Notes: a model not told the origin generated them from the sequence alone. Positions 26,519 through 35,606 are shown, numbered from the stretch's first letter. The stretch: DNA of 51,393 nt from M55B111 sp964614065 (GCA_964614065.1 CAZTJJ010000007.1:1-51393); one strand, 5' to 3'. Numbers and translations are program-made.

Positions 26519-26651
26519 AACACTCTTCTCCATTCCAGCTTTACCAAAATTCCGCGGTTTCCACTGATACCTACTTTAAACAGCATCGCGGCAAGGTTTT
26601 GGCTATCATTCTCAAAGCAAAAGCACTTTAGAGAAAACCAGACAACTAACT

Positions 26652-27431
26652 TTATAAACCAATGAGGGCAATCAAATCGTACTCGTTTAACATTGCAAAA
26701 GTAATCAACGCCAGCGGCCTAAGAAACTCCCCCGAAGCCCCAATTATATCTCCATTTACCCCACCAATTACCCAATTACCCAGAGCAATAGCAGCAAAAC
26801 CGACACCTACAGCCAAAGCGATGGGAATCAACCCTATCAATCCATTGAGTAAAAAAAGAAACCCAGCTGCGATAACCGTGCCTATGACAAAGCTTTTTAT
26901 CCCCGACCTTTCGACAAACATTGCCCCCATACCCTGGTGAGCACTTCTCCCAAAACAGGTAACGCATAGCATGGTTTGTTTGCTTAATATTTCAGCAGAG
27001 GTAACTATAGCAAAAACCGTAACAATACCATCAATATCTAAAACATCTATAAGGATGGCAAATAATAGCAAATTTGTGACCACAAGACTTACAAGACCCG
27101 CCGCACCGGTTTTCTCATCCTTCATGATTTCTCGACGTCTAGCCTGACTCCCACCCGCAGCAAGCCCATCGGCAAAATCTGCCAATCCGTCGGAATGGAG
27201 TATCCCACCCAGCATGTAGAGACAAACCAGAAATAATCCTGCACCGATGGTAGTTGGTAGGTACGAAAGACCCAGAGCAACCGAACCCAAAAGGGCACCC
27301 AGGACAACTCCTACTAATGGAAATAAAAAAGACCTTTCCGCAAAATTCGAAAAGTCATCCTGACCACCAAAAACAGGCAAGGTAGTTTCAAAGGCAAGCC
27401 CGCCGATTAAACCACTAAGAAGTTTTCTCAT
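26652..27431 (-). CDS. cobS: Adenosylcobinamide-GDP ribazoletransferase (cobalamin synthase)
   Basis: Integral membrane enzyme joining adenosylcobinamide-GDP with alpha-ribazole (phosphate). 259 residues with about six transmembrane helices. The acidic catalytic motif HSDGLADFADGLAAGG and nearby REIMKDEKTGAAGL are diagnostic. A 118-base gap separates it from cobU, the widest in the cluster apart from the cobQ side. Confidence 0.94.
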   Translation of the reverse strand: MRKLLSGLIGGLAFETTLPVFGGQDDFSNFAERSFLFPLVGVVLGALLGSVALGLSYLPTTIGAGLFLVCLYMLGGILHSDGLADFADGLAAGGSQARRREIMKDEKTGAAGLVSLVVTNLLLFAILIDVLDIDGIVTVFAIVTSAEILSKQTMLCVTCFGRSAHQGMGAMFVERSGIKSFVIGTVIAAGFLFLLNGLIGLIPIALAVGVGFAAIALGNWVIGGVNGDIIGASGEFLRPLALITFAMLNEYDLIALIGL

Positions 27432-27465
27432 TGACAGTAAGCCCGAATTACAATTCCTTTTGAAC

Positions 27466-28020
27466 CTAATATTCGTAACCGGCGCGGGTAACCACGCCCT
27501 TCTCGTAAAAATGCTTTACGTTCTCAATCCGACTTACCAGATCTGCCTTCTTCACCAAGCTCTCGGGAGCCCCCCTGCCAGTACATACGATTTCTAACCC
27601 TTGAGGCCTTTCATCAAGCAAACTAAGAAATTTCTCCTCATCCAAATAACCAGTACTGAGAGCCACGTTAACCTCGTCCAGTACGAGCAAGTCATAGTGC
27701 TTTCCCTCCGAGTGAAAGAACTCCCTCAGGCAATTAAGGGCGCCCGCACACTCTTCCTCTGCTTCTTGTGTATTCTGATGACCAAAATCGGGATGCTCGT
27801 TGGAAAAGTTAGTTATCGGAACTTCGAGCTTGCGCAAAATATTGAACGTTCCTCGCTCGAATCTGTCCTCGTTCCCTTTGAAAAAAGTAACAAGCTTCGT
27901 CCTCAAACCGTGGCCTGCAGCCCTAATGATTTGCCCTATAGCCGAGGTCGTTTTGCCCTTACCTTCTCCGGTAAAAACTAAAATATTTCCTCCGTTTCCG
28001 TTTCGTTTACTATCTGTCAT
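27466..28020 (-). CDS. cobO: Cob(I)yrinic acid a,c-diamide adenosyltransferase (CobO/BtuR type)
   Basis: Adenosylates the cobalt of corrinoids. 184 residues, RecA-like fold with P-loop FTGEGKGKTTSAIGQIIRA, the DLLVLDEVNVALSTGYL segment and VCTGRGAPESLV. AGGAG lies before the ATG. Positioned between cobS and btuD, linking uptake with assembly. Confidence 0.94.
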   Translation of the reverse strand: MTDSKRNGNGGNILVFTGEGKGKTTSAIGQIIRAAGHGLRTKLVTFFKGNEDRFERGTFNILRKLEVPITNFSNEHPDFGHQNTQEAEEECAGALNCLREFFHSEGKHYDLLVLDEVNVALSTGYLDEEKFLSLLDERPQGLEIVCTGRGAPESLVKKADLVSRIENVKHFYEKGVVTRAGYEY

Positions 28021-28037
28021 TTACTCTCCTTATCACC

Positions 28038-28823
28038 TTAACCGATCGACGCCGTTCTGCGTGGAAAGATATGGACAAGATCCCTGGGATCGCTGTTTTT
28101 AACCTCCACATCGACGCCAAACGTCTCGGAAATATTCCTCTGTGTAAGCACCTGGCAGGGCTCACCAAGAACTTTAATCCTTCCCTCTGACATCATCGCA
28201 ATCCTATCCGCATAATGAGCGGCAAGGTTCAAATCGTGAATTGCAGCGATAACAGTTATTCCTTCTTGTTTAAGCCCGCAGACCGTTTCCATTATTTTTA
28301 TCTGATAATTGATATCCAGGCTGGATGTTGGCTCGTCCAACAGAAGCAAATCCGGTTCCTGTGCTAAAGCCAGGGCAAGGAAGACTCGCTGTTTCTCCCC
28401 ACCACTCAACTGGTTTACGTAACGATCCGAGAAGCTCTCCAGATCGGTTACTGAAAGTGCCCACTCCACGGCACGATCATCGTCAGCATCGTGCCGCTCA
28501 AACCGACTGAGGTGAGGGAACCTGCCCATTTCCACCACTTCGCGAACAGTAAAATCAAATCCCACGTGGTTTTCCTGCTGAAGTGCTCCCACCATGGTGG
28601 CAATCTGTTTCGAAGAGAAAGATCTCAATAATTTACCGTCAAAGTAGATTTCACCTTCTCCCGGTTCCAATACACCTCCAATATTTTTCAACAGAGTCGT
28701 CTTCCCCGAACCGTTGGGTCCTACAATTCCGATGAATTCGTTTTTATCAATCGATAAATCAAGATTGCGCAGGACATCGCGTCCATTGTAAGCAAACTTC
28801 AAGTTCTTTATATCTACTTTCAT
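28038..28823 (-). CDS. btuD: Corrinoid ABC transporter ATP-binding protein
   Basis: Energises BtuC-type import. 261 residues: Walker A GPNGSGKTTLLK, signature LSGGEKQRVFLALALAQEP, Walker B LLLLDEPTSSLD, switch His in AAIHDLNLA. Family is FecE/BtuD-like. Its ATG overlaps the btuC stop. Assignment to corrinoid rather than siderophore rests on the cob operon context. Confidence 0.88.
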   Translation of the reverse strand: MKVDIKNLKFAYNGRDVLRNLDLSIDKNEFIGIVGPNGSGKTTLLKNIGGVLEPGEGEIYFDGKLLRSFSSKQIATMVGALQQENHVGFDFTVREVVEMGRFPHLSRFERHDADDDRAVEWALSVTDLESFSDRYVNQLSGGEKQRVFLALALAQEPDLLLLDEPTSSLDINYQIKIMETVCGLKQEGITVIAAIHDLNLAAHYADRIAMMSEGRIKVLGEPCQVLTQRNISETFGVDVEVKNSDPRDLVHIFPRRTASIG

Positions 28824-29851
28824 CTCATCCTACCTCCAACAATTTTTTGTCTAAGCAAGTAAAGGAAAAAGGGTGCTCCGAAGAATGCCGTTATGACTCC
28901 TACAGGCATCTCTACAGGTTGCATGACCATCTTTGCCATCACGTCCGTGTAAATTAAGAATATTCCTCCTCCAAGGGCCGCTGCTGGTAATAAAATCATG
29001 TGATTGGGGCCAAGGATCATTCTCAAAATATGCGGTATTACCAGACCGATAAACCCTATGGTCCCCGCGGCAGAGACGGCCACCGCCGAAATCGCCGTGG
29101 CAAGTCCAAGCAGTATCTTTTTCACCATCTCCGGCTTCACTCCGAGATGTGCGGCAGCGCTCTCTCCCAATGAAAGAGCGTTTAAATCCCGCCCCCAGGA
29201 AAAGATAATGCCTGCACCAACAGCTACTACGGGCAACAATACCTGGAACCACCTCCAGCTAGATCGCCAGAGACCACCCATCATCCAGAATAAAACACGG
29301 TGTTGTTCGTAAGGACCCGCCAGGAAAATCATCGCCGTTGTAACAGCAGAAAAGAGCGAGGAGAGTGCAACACCTGCAAGGATCAACGTATAAGTCGACG
29401 TCGAACCACGGGTATAACTAATCCGGTAAACCAGGCTCACTGCCAGTAGCGCCCCAATTAAGGCCCCCAAGGGCAAAGCGAGATTGGACGTAAACCCCAT
29501 AACAACAGACGTAGCAGCTCCAGCAGATCCCCCAGCAGAGACTCCCAGAATGTAGGGCGTAGCCAGGGGATTTCTGAATATTCCCTGCATCACGGTTCCG
29601 GACACTGCCAACGCGCTTCCTACAAGCATGCCAACCAACACCCTGGGCAATCTTAACCCAACAATAATCGTTTGATAATTACCAGGGAGATTACCTATCT
29701 CAACTCCCGGCAGTTCGTTGATCAAGATGAAAAAGCTATCCACGATCGGAATATTTACAGGCCCCAGGACGACTCCCACGATCACCGCGAGCCCAAGTAA
29801 GAGAAAAAGTACTAGAAAAGCCGCCTTCGGTCTTGCCCTATCCTGGGACAT
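28820..29851 (-). CDS. btuC: Corrinoid ABC transporter permease
   Basis: FecCD/BtuC family inner-membrane permease with about ten helices, 343 residues. Signatures are GLRLPRVLVGMLVGSALAVSG, GIFRNPLATPYILGVSAGGS, AGTIGFIGLVIPHI and the C-terminal PVGVITAFFGAPFFLYLL. Gene order btuF-btuC-btuD with overlap to btuD. Confidence 0.88.
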   Translation of the reverse strand: MSQDRARPKAAFLVLFLLLGLAVIVGVVLGPVNIPIVDSFFILINELPGVEIGNLPGNYQTIIVGLRLPRVLVGMLVGSALAVSGTVMQGIFRNPLATPYILGVSAGGSAGAATSVVMGFTSNLALPLGALIGALLAVSLVYRISYTRGSTSTYTLILAGVALSSLFSAVTTAMIFLAGPYEQHRVLFWMMGGLWRSSWRWFQVLLPVVAVGAGIIFSWGRDLNALSLGESAAAHLGVKPEMVKKILLGLATAISAVAVSAAGTIGFIGLVIPHILRMILGPNHMILLPAAALGGGIFLIYTDVMAKMVMQPVEMPVGVITAFFGAPFFLYLLRQKIVGGRMR

Positions 29852-29885
29852 GAATAATCCTAAATAAGTTCATCAAAGCAAATAA

Positions 29886-30812
29886 CTAAAGCTCTACTTT
29901 CTTGCCGTAGGCCATTTCAAAAAGGTTAATTATTCCATCGACGATTTTGGTTGCTGGCTCGTTCAACATGGAGTCCGCGCCGCTCGGCAGCAATAATAGG
30001 TTTTCCTCCTGGATGGCCGTAATTTTTTTGAACCCTGGTCTATTTTTCAAACTATCTACGTCCAGACCCATATCCTCTGTTGCAATGATCATCTCAGGAT
30101 CCCTGTCTACTATTTCCTCGTTACTGACGGGCTTCCAGCCGGAAATCTCGGAAAATACATTCTCCAAACCCGCTAACTCAAGACCTTTACCAACAAAAGT
30201 ATTCGACCCAGTAGTATACATGTCCTCGCTTACCGTGTAGAAAATTCTTGTTCTTTTATCCAATTCAGCAACTGCGGTTTCTAACATGACCTCCTTGTAC
30301 GCCATATCTCCGACGATCTCCTGGGCGCGGTCCAGTGTACCTGTTAGATACCCGATTTCCAGAATGTCTTCCTTCACATCTTCTAGGTTTGAAGCTTCCA
30401 TAGCGTAGAACGTGATACCCATGTTCGTAAGTTTCTCAACTAAATCCTTTTGAGCTGAAACGTCGATGATTGCGAGATCTGGGTCCAGGGCAGCAATCTT
30501 TTCGAGAGATACGCTAAACCCACCAACACCTTCTATTTCTTTTGCCTGCTTCTGCAATTCCGGCACATAGGTCAAATATTGCGTCAGTGAGGTTACACCA
30601 ACTAACTTATCGCCCAAACCCAAATCCAAAGCTATTTCCGTCGTAGAGACAATGGTAGTAACAATTCTGTCAGGTAAACCATCAAACTGAACCTTTCGGC
30701 CCAGGTCATCCGTTACCGTCCTCGCAGTTACTAGTGAAGGAAAGCTAACTACCAGTAAAGAGATGATGACTACAAGAGTTAATGAAAACTTCGTATTCTT
30801 TATCATATTCAA
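29886..30812 (-). CDS. btuF: Corrinoid ABC transporter substrate-binding protein
   Basis: Periplasmic binding protein of the helical-backbone class. 308 residues, signal peptide (about 1-30, ending in VTA), then RTVTDDLGRKVQFDGLPDRIVTT, the usual start of this family, and a C-terminal SGADSMLNEPATKIVDGI. No lipobox Cys is visible. TTG start (or the ATG two codons on) with GGAGG upstream. First gene of the corrinoid cluster. Confidence 0.87.
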   Translation of the reverse strand: MNMIKNTKFSLTLVVIISLLVVSFPSLVTARTVTDDLGRKVQFDGLPDRIVTTIVSTTEIALDLGLGDKLVGVTSLTQYLTYVPELQKQAKEIEGVGGFSVSLEKIAALDPDLAIIDVSAQKDLVEKLTNMGITFYAMEASNLEDVKEDILEIGYLTGTLDRAQEIVGDMAYKEVMLETAVAELDKRTRIFYTVSEDMYTTGSNTFVGKGLELAGLENVFSEISGWKPVSNEEIVDRDPEMIIATEDMGLDVDSLKNRPGFKKITAIQEENLLLLPSGADSMLNEPATKIVDGIINLFEMAYGKKVEL

Positions 30813-30847
30813 GTATAGACTACCTCCAATCAGAATGAGAATATTTG

Positions 30848-30866
30848 GTGGGATAAACTATCCCAC
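30848..30866. promoter_or_regulatory. 19-bp palindrome upstream of btuF, candidate operator
   Basis: GTGGGATA (30848-30855) and TATCCCAC (30859-30866) form a perfect 8-bp inverted repeat with a 3-base centre, about 36 bases before btuF. On the minus strand a weak TATTCT follows, so the palindrome would lie over the promoter spacer. There is no T-run, which favours a protein-binding site. No B12 riboswitch is apparent here. The 317-base divergent region up to 31129 contains no gene. Confidence 0.5.
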
Positions 30867-31034
30867 AAACTATTAACTGAGTGTAACACAAAACAGAAAA
30901 CATGTCAACGGGCGCATTCCTTCAAGGTAACAGAACAACTAGAAACTCCGCTACTGAAAAGTCAATCATGAACGTTCTTTCTCTCACCCCCTGTGAAACG
31001 AGGTCAATTGTGATATTTCGCCGTCTTGAAAATC

Positions 31035-31080
31035 GGATACCTGTAAGATATCCTATATAATGAAAGTGAATACCTTCACT
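31035..31080 (+). promoter_or_regulatory. Hydrogenase operon promoter with two inverted repeats
   Basis: A perfect TATAAT lies at 31056-31061, with no good -35. Instead GGATA-N9-TATCC (31035-31053) covers the -35 region and AGTGAA-N4-TTCACT (31065-31080) lies at the expected transcription start. This layout suggests regulation by one or two DNA-binding proteins. Confidence 0.5.
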
Positions 31081-31129
31081 ATCTTGACTTTAATTGGTGA
31101 TAACAGGGTAACTTTTAGCGGGAGGCAAT

Positions 31130-32170
31130 ATGAAACTAATAGGCAAAGCCGACTTTTCAAACTTTGTAGACGACTTAATCGAGAACGACACCAGGGAAGT
31201 TATCGGAGTTCAGGCAAAAAGCAACAAATTTGCATTTGACCCTTTGGGATCCTCGGAAGATCTCCGCCTCGATTACGACGTCACCATTCTCCCTCCAAAG
31301 AAATACTTCATGCCACAGAGAGAAACCTTGGTTAAATACAACACTCACGAAGGGGAGATGAAACCAGTAAACGAGGTAATACCGAGAATAATTATTGGGG
31401 TACACCCTTACGACATAATAGCGATACAGCAAATGGATAAGGTATTCGAAGAAACACACTCCGATGAAAACTATCTCGAGAAAAGACGCCAGTCCGTACT
31501 GGTTGGAGTCAATATGAAAAACGCCTCGGACTGGTCGTTCGCCGACACGATGGGTACTTCTACGACGGAAAGCGGTTACGACCTGATGCTGACTGATATT
31601 GGCGAAGAATATGCAGTTGAAATTGGTTCCGTCAGAGGCAGTGAATTGCTGAACCAAGCAAAAACAAAACTTAATGACGTAGGTATGGAAGAAATCGACA
31701 AAGTAAAACAATTTAAAGAAGAACTTCCCGAAAAGTTCAGATCAGATCCAAAATTCGATCCTTACGAGTTGCCGAAACTACTGTACGAATACTACGGAAA
31801 GGACGAGTTCTGGGAGGAAAACGCCGAGGACTGTTTAAGCTGTGGAACATGTAACCTGGTTTGTCCCACGTGTTACTGTTTCGACGTGAAGGACGTCAAC
31901 GATATCACGTTGACAAAAGGTGAACGGCTTAGAACCTGGGATGGGTGCATGCTGGAAGCTTTCGCTGAAGTAGCAGGAGACGAGAACTTTAGAGAGGAAA
32001 AGGCAGCTCGTTACCGACATAGATATATGCGAAAGGGAAGATACATGTACAATAAATTTGGTGATATCGCTTGCGTAGGCTGCGGGCGCTGTTCGGAACA
32101 GTGCCTTCCGGATATAGCTGATCCAGTTGAGGTCTTCAATCAAATGAAGGAGGGATCTGATGAAATCTAA
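31130..32170 (+). CDS. hydB: Hydrogenase beta subunit, two [4Fe-4S] clusters (sulfhydrogenase HydB type)
   Basis: Electron-transfer subunit of a cytosolic group 3b-type hydrogenase, also related to anaerobic sulfite reductase subunit A. 346 residues. Two C-terminal ferredoxin-like motifs: CLSCGTCNLVCPTC (Cys235, 238, 241, 245) and CVGCGRCSEQC (Cys315, 318, 321, 325), with an extra CYC after the first. The N-terminal two thirds is the HydB/AsrA-specific domain. GGGAGG before the ATG; overlaps the next gene by 11 bases. First gene of a tight operon. Confidence 0.9.
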   Translation: MKLIGKADFSNFVDDLIENDTREVIGVQAKSNKFAFDPLGSSEDLRLDYDVTILPPKKYFMPQRETLVKYNTHEGEMKPVNEVIPRIIIGVHPYDIIAIQQMDKVFEETHSDENYLEKRRQSVLVGVNMKNASDWSFADTMGTSTTESGYDLMLTDIGEEYAVEIGSVRGSELLNQAKTKLNDVGMEEIDKVKQFKEELPEKFRSDPKFDPYELPKLLYEYYGKDEFWEENAEDCLSCGTCNLVCPTCYCFDVKDVNDITLTKGERLRTWDGCMLEAFAEVAGDENFREEKAARYRHRYMRKGRYMYNKFGDIACVGCGRCSEQCLPDIADPVEVFNQMKEGSDEI

Positions 32171-33008
32171 TGACTCTTTATTTCTACCGGAACAAGTGAG
32201 GATCATTGGCCAACGAGAGTTGACCTCCGACACTAAGTTATTTGACTTGAGCTTCGAAAACGGCCAGCAACTAAATCACGAACCAGGCCAGTTTGTCGAA
32301 CTATCCATTGCAGGAGTGGGAGAGGCGCCTATCTCAGTGACTTCCTCACCAACACGTGGTGTTCCTTCCTTCGAACTATGCGTTAGATCCGTCGGTAACG
32401 TAACAAGCGCCTTCCACAACATGAAGGTAGGTGAAACTGTAGGAATAAGAGGGCCTTTTGGAAAGGGTTTCCCAGTTGAAGAACTCAAGGAGCGCGACCT
32501 GTTATTTATCGCCGGTGGTCTAGGTATAGCGCCACTTAGATCCCTTATTAACTACGTCCTGGATAACCGTGACTACTACAACGAGGTAAATATACTGTAC
32601 GGATGTAGAAAACCCTGCGAGCAGATGTTCGAAGACGAAGTCAGCAACTGGGCGCGTCGTCAAGATATTTATCACGAATCGACAGTAGATTACTGCCCGG
32701 ACGAGGCTTGCTGGGAAGGCAATGTGGGAGTAATCACCGAGTTAATCCCCGGTGTGGACATAGATCTCGACAACACGTACGCAGTCGTATGCGGCCCCCC
32801 AGTAATGTATAAATTTGTTCTCCAGGAATTGGAAAAAAAGGAACTCCCGCATGATCAAATATACCTTTCTCTAGAGAGGAGAATGAAATGTGGAGTTGGA
32901 AAATGCGGGCACTGTCAGATCAACGGAGCAAAAGAGGAACTATACGCCTGCCAGGATGGCCCAGTATTCAACTACGAGCTGATCAAAGGCTTTGAGGAGG
33001 CAATATGA
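32160..33008 (+). CDS. hydG: Hydrogenase gamma subunit, FAD/NAD(P)-binding with [2Fe-2S]
   Basis: Flavoprotein that exchanges electrons with NAD(P)H. 282 residues of the ferredoxin-NADP reductase family. FAD-binding domain with EPGQFVELSI, NAD(P)-binding domain with IAGGLGIAPLRSLI and VVCGPPVMYKFV. The C-terminal [2Fe-2S] motif is MKCGVGKCGHCQING followed by a later ACQDGP, as in HydG, AsrB and PyrK. Strong AGGAGGG before the ATG; ATGA overlap with the next gene. Confidence 0.92.
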   Translation: MKSNDSLFLPEQVRIIGQRELTSDTKLFDLSFENGQQLNHEPGQFVELSIAGVGEAPISVTSSPTRGVPSFELCVRSVGNVTSAFHNMKVGETVGIRGPFGKGFPVEELKERDLLFIAGGLGIAPLRSLINYVLDNRDYYNEVNILYGCRKPCEQMFEDEVSNWARRQDIYHESTVDYCPDEACWEGNVGVITELIPGVDIDLDNTYAVVCGPPVMYKFVLQELEKKELPHDQIYLSLERRMKCGVGKCGHCQINGAKEELYACQDGPVFNYELIKGFEEAI

Positions 33009-33829
33009 CGAAGCCAAAAGTTGCTTTTTTCGACTTTGCCGGCTGCGAAGGAGATCAATTACAGGTAGCTAACCTGGAAGAGAAAATACTGGATCTGGTC
33101 GAGGTAGTTGACGTAGTTAGTTTCCGCGAGGTCATGACTGAGAGATCTAATGATTACGATATCGCCTTCGTGGAAGGTTCAATTGCCACCAATCACGACG
33201 CCGAAAGGCTCCAAGATATAAGAAAAAACGCAGGCAAGGTGGTGGCTTTAGGCTCCTGCGCGGCCATCGGCGGTATAAATTCGATCAGGAACGCACAACC
33301 CCCCGAAACCGTTAGAAACAGAGTTTACGGTGATGATGCCCATAAAATCAAATCCTGGGACAAGGCCAAGCCGATAGACGCGGTAGTTGACGTCGATAAC
33401 TACGTGTACGGCTGTCCAATAGACAGAAACGAATTCATTCACGTGGTAGAATCCTTAGTTCAGGGAAAGGAACCAAACATCCCCACCTATCCAGTTTGTG
33501 TAGAGTGTAAAATGAACGAGAACGTCTGCGTATTTGCCAGAAATCCCGAAAAGAACGCGGCCAACATCAAAGACGCCGTGGACAATCCAGAAACTTCAGG
33601 GAGCGAGCAGGGTCCATTTTGCCTCGGTCCGGTCACCAGAGCTGGATGTAACTCTCAATGTGTAAACGAAGGAACCGTTTGCTGGGGATGCAGGGGACTG
33701 GTACCCAACCCTAATAAAAACGCTCACCAAGAAATATTAGAAAAATACGGGCTCACAGTTGAAGAGGTAATCAACAAATTTAACCTCTATTTCGGATGGC
33801 AACAGGAGGAAATAAAAAATGAGCAATAA
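33005..33829 (+). CDS. hydD: [NiFe] hydrogenase small (delta) subunit
   Basis: Carries three Fe-S clusters between the NiFe site and the beta subunit. 274 residues, cytosolic (no Tat signal). The proximal-cluster motif is FAGCEGDQLQ, with Asp17 where most relatives have Cys (CxxC, compare CYGCQLQ in Pyrococcus). Further ligand regions are ALGSCAAIGGI, YVYGCPID, and the C-terminal VCVECKMNENVC, GPVTRAGCNSQC and CWGCRG. Overlaps hydG and hydA. Confidence 0.93.
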   Translation: MTKPKVAFFDFAGCEGDQLQVANLEEKILDLVEVVDVVSFREVMTERSNDYDIAFVEGSIATNHDAERLQDIRKNAGKVVALGSCAAIGGINSIRNAQPPETVRNRVYGDDAHKIKSWDKAKPIDAVVDVDNYVYGCPIDRNEFIHVVESLVQGKEPNIPTYPVCVECKMNENVCVFARNPEKNAANIKDAVDNPETSGSEQGPFCLGPVTRAGCNSQCVNEGTVCWGCRGLVPNPNKNAHQEILEKYGLTVEEVINKFNLYFGWQQEEIKNEQ

Positions 33830-35129
33830 CGTAAATATCGATGTAGAATATTTAACCAGAGTAGAAGGTCATGGCAATATAAAGGTTAACGCTAACAACG
33901 GAAACATCGAAAAGTGCGAATGGCAAGTAATTGAAACTCCGCGCTTCTTTGAATCTATGGTAGTCGATCATAGCTGGAAAGAACTACATCATATTACGTC
34001 AAGAATCTGCGGAATTTGTTCCATCGGCCATACACTAGCGTCATTACGGGCCACGGAGGATGCTTTGGATATCAATATTTCCCATCAGGACGAGCTATTA
34101 AGAAAGTTAATCTTACACGCCGAAAACATGCAAAGCCACATCCTTCACGTCGGTTATCTTGCACTACCGGACTTGATGGGGACGGGATCAGTCTTGCCTC
34201 TCGCTTCCTCGCACCCCGAAGAACTAAAAACGGTCATTCGACTGCACAGGCTGTCCAACGAGATGTCCGCACTGATCGGTGGAAGAACTACGCACCCTCA
34301 ACGGTTAATACCAGGAGGGTTTTCCAAAATACCGACCGAAAAGGAACTAATTGAACTCCGAGAGAAGTTAAAGAACGCGACAAATGACCTAACAGCTTGC
34401 GCCGATCTACTGGAGGCTACAGCTGACAAGTTTCCCGAATTCCAACGCGAAACGGAATTCATTTCGTTAACCTCCGACAACGAGTACGCTTTCTACGACG
34501 GGATAATTTCTTCAACCGATACGGGAACCTATCCCGTCAGTGATTATCTTAACGTGACAAACGAGTTCGTGGTAGATCAATCGACCGCCAAGTTCGCAAA
34601 AAATAACCGTGAATCGTATATGGTTGGCGCTCTAGCCAGGCTGAACAATAATTACGACCAGCTTGCACCCATGGCCAAAGGGGTAGCCGAACGGTTCAAC
34701 CTAAAACCCGTGAATCATAACCCGTTCATGAACAACGTAGCCCAACTGATCGAAGTCGTTCACAACGTGAGAGATTCCATCAAAATAATCGACGTCCTAC
34801 TTGGTGAAGGATTGGAACCACAGGACGACTACTACGAGCCTAAGGTGAAGGTAAAGCAAGGCCGAGGGATCGGAGCCGTAGAGGTACCAAGAGGTATTTT
34901 ATTCCACGACTATACCTACAACGAGGACGGAACATGTACTGCCGCCAATTGTGTAATACCAACCAATCAGAATCACGCCAACATTCAGAAGGACATGGAA
35001 AAGCTAGCTCCCAGCATACTAGACAAACCCCAGGACGAAATAAAGTTAAATCTGGAAATGTTGGTGAGAGCCTACGATCCCTGTATATCCTGTTCTGCAC
35101 ATCACCTGGACGTCGAGTTCGTGGAATAA
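33819..35129 (+). CDS. hydA: [NiFe] hydrogenase large (alpha) subunit
   Basis: Holds the NiFe(CN)2CO active site. 436 residues. L1 motif RICGICSIGH (about residues 62-71) and L2 motif DPCISCSAH at the very end provide the four Cys ligands. After the L2 His remains a short tail HLDVEFVE, expected to be removed by the endopeptidase encoded next. Group 3b assignment comes from the HydB-HydG-HydD-HydA gene set and order. AGGAGG before the ATG. The likely role is NAD(P)H-linked H2 evolution or uptake, with possible sulfur reduction as in Pyrococcus. Confidence 0.95.
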   Translation: MSNNVNIDVEYLTRVEGHGNIKVNANNGNIEKCEWQVIETPRFFESMVVDHSWKELHHITSRICGICSIGHTLASLRATEDALDINISHQDELLRKLILHAENMQSHILHVGYLALPDLMGTGSVLPLASSHPEELKTVIRLHRLSNEMSALIGGRTTHPQRLIPGGFSKIPTEKELIELREKLKNATNDLTACADLLEATADKFPEFQRETEFISLTSDNEYAFYDGIISSTDTGTYPVSDYLNVTNEFVVDQSTAKFAKNNRESYMVGALARLNNNYDQLAPMAKGVAERFNLKPVNHNPFMNNVAQLIEVVHNVRDSIKIIDVLLGEGLEPQDDYYEPKVKVKQGRGIGAVEVPRGILFHDYTYNEDGTCTAANCVIPTNQNHANIQKDMEKLAPSILDKPQDEIKLNLEMLVRAYDPCISCSAHHLDVEFVE

Positions 35130-35144
35130 TCCATAATCGATAGC

Positions 35145-35606
35145 ATGACCACTTTAGGTGTAATCGGCATAGGAAATCCCATCAGGAGCGACGATGGAAT
35201 CGGCATAGAATTGATCAACCGCCTGAAGGCCCGGCAAATCCCAGAAGGAGTTGAATTGCTTGATGTTGGAACTTCGGGGATGAATATTTTACACCACCTA
35301 AAAAATTTCAATAAAGTGATGATTATCGACGCTATACGTACCGACGGTGAGCCGGGAAATTGTATGTTCTTTACTCCAGACGAAATAGACAAGGATGGAT
35401 CGATAAAAACGCGCAGCACCCACGACGCCAACCTCCTGGAAGCGTTAGAACTATCTGAGATGTTAGGCGAAAGACCAGAAGAAGTAATTATCATGGGGAT
35501 AATTCCCGAAGACCTAACCATCGGAGAGGGGTTATCCTCAAAACTTAAAGAAAAATTGCCCAAAATTGAAGAAGAGCTGAGAAAGAAAATTGAAGAATTA
35601 ACCTGA
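35145..35606 (+). CDS. Hydrogenase maturation endopeptidase (HycI/HyaD family)
   Basis: Nickel-dependent protease that trims the C-terminal tail of the large subunit after Ni insertion. 153 residues. The family landmarks are GIGNPIRSDDGIGIELI at the N-terminus (Asp metal ligand), LLDVGTSGMNIL, VMIIDAIRTDGEPG (second Asp) and STHDANLLEAL (His ligand). Sixteen bases after hydA and surely paired with it. No clear Shine-Dalgarno. hypABCDEF genes are not in the window. Confidence 0.9.
   Translation: MTTLGVIGIGNPIRSDDGIGIELINRLKARQIPEGVELLDVGTSGMNILHHLKNFNKVMIIDAIRTDGEPGNCMFFTPDEIDKDGSIKTRSTHDANLLEALELSEMLGERPEEVIIMGIIPEDLTIGEGLSSKLKEKLPKIEEELRKKIEELT

Noticed and set aside
30813..31129. Cobalamin riboswitch upstream of btuF
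   Set aside because: I could not find a recognisable B12 box or the expected stems; a covariance search is still needed to exclude it.
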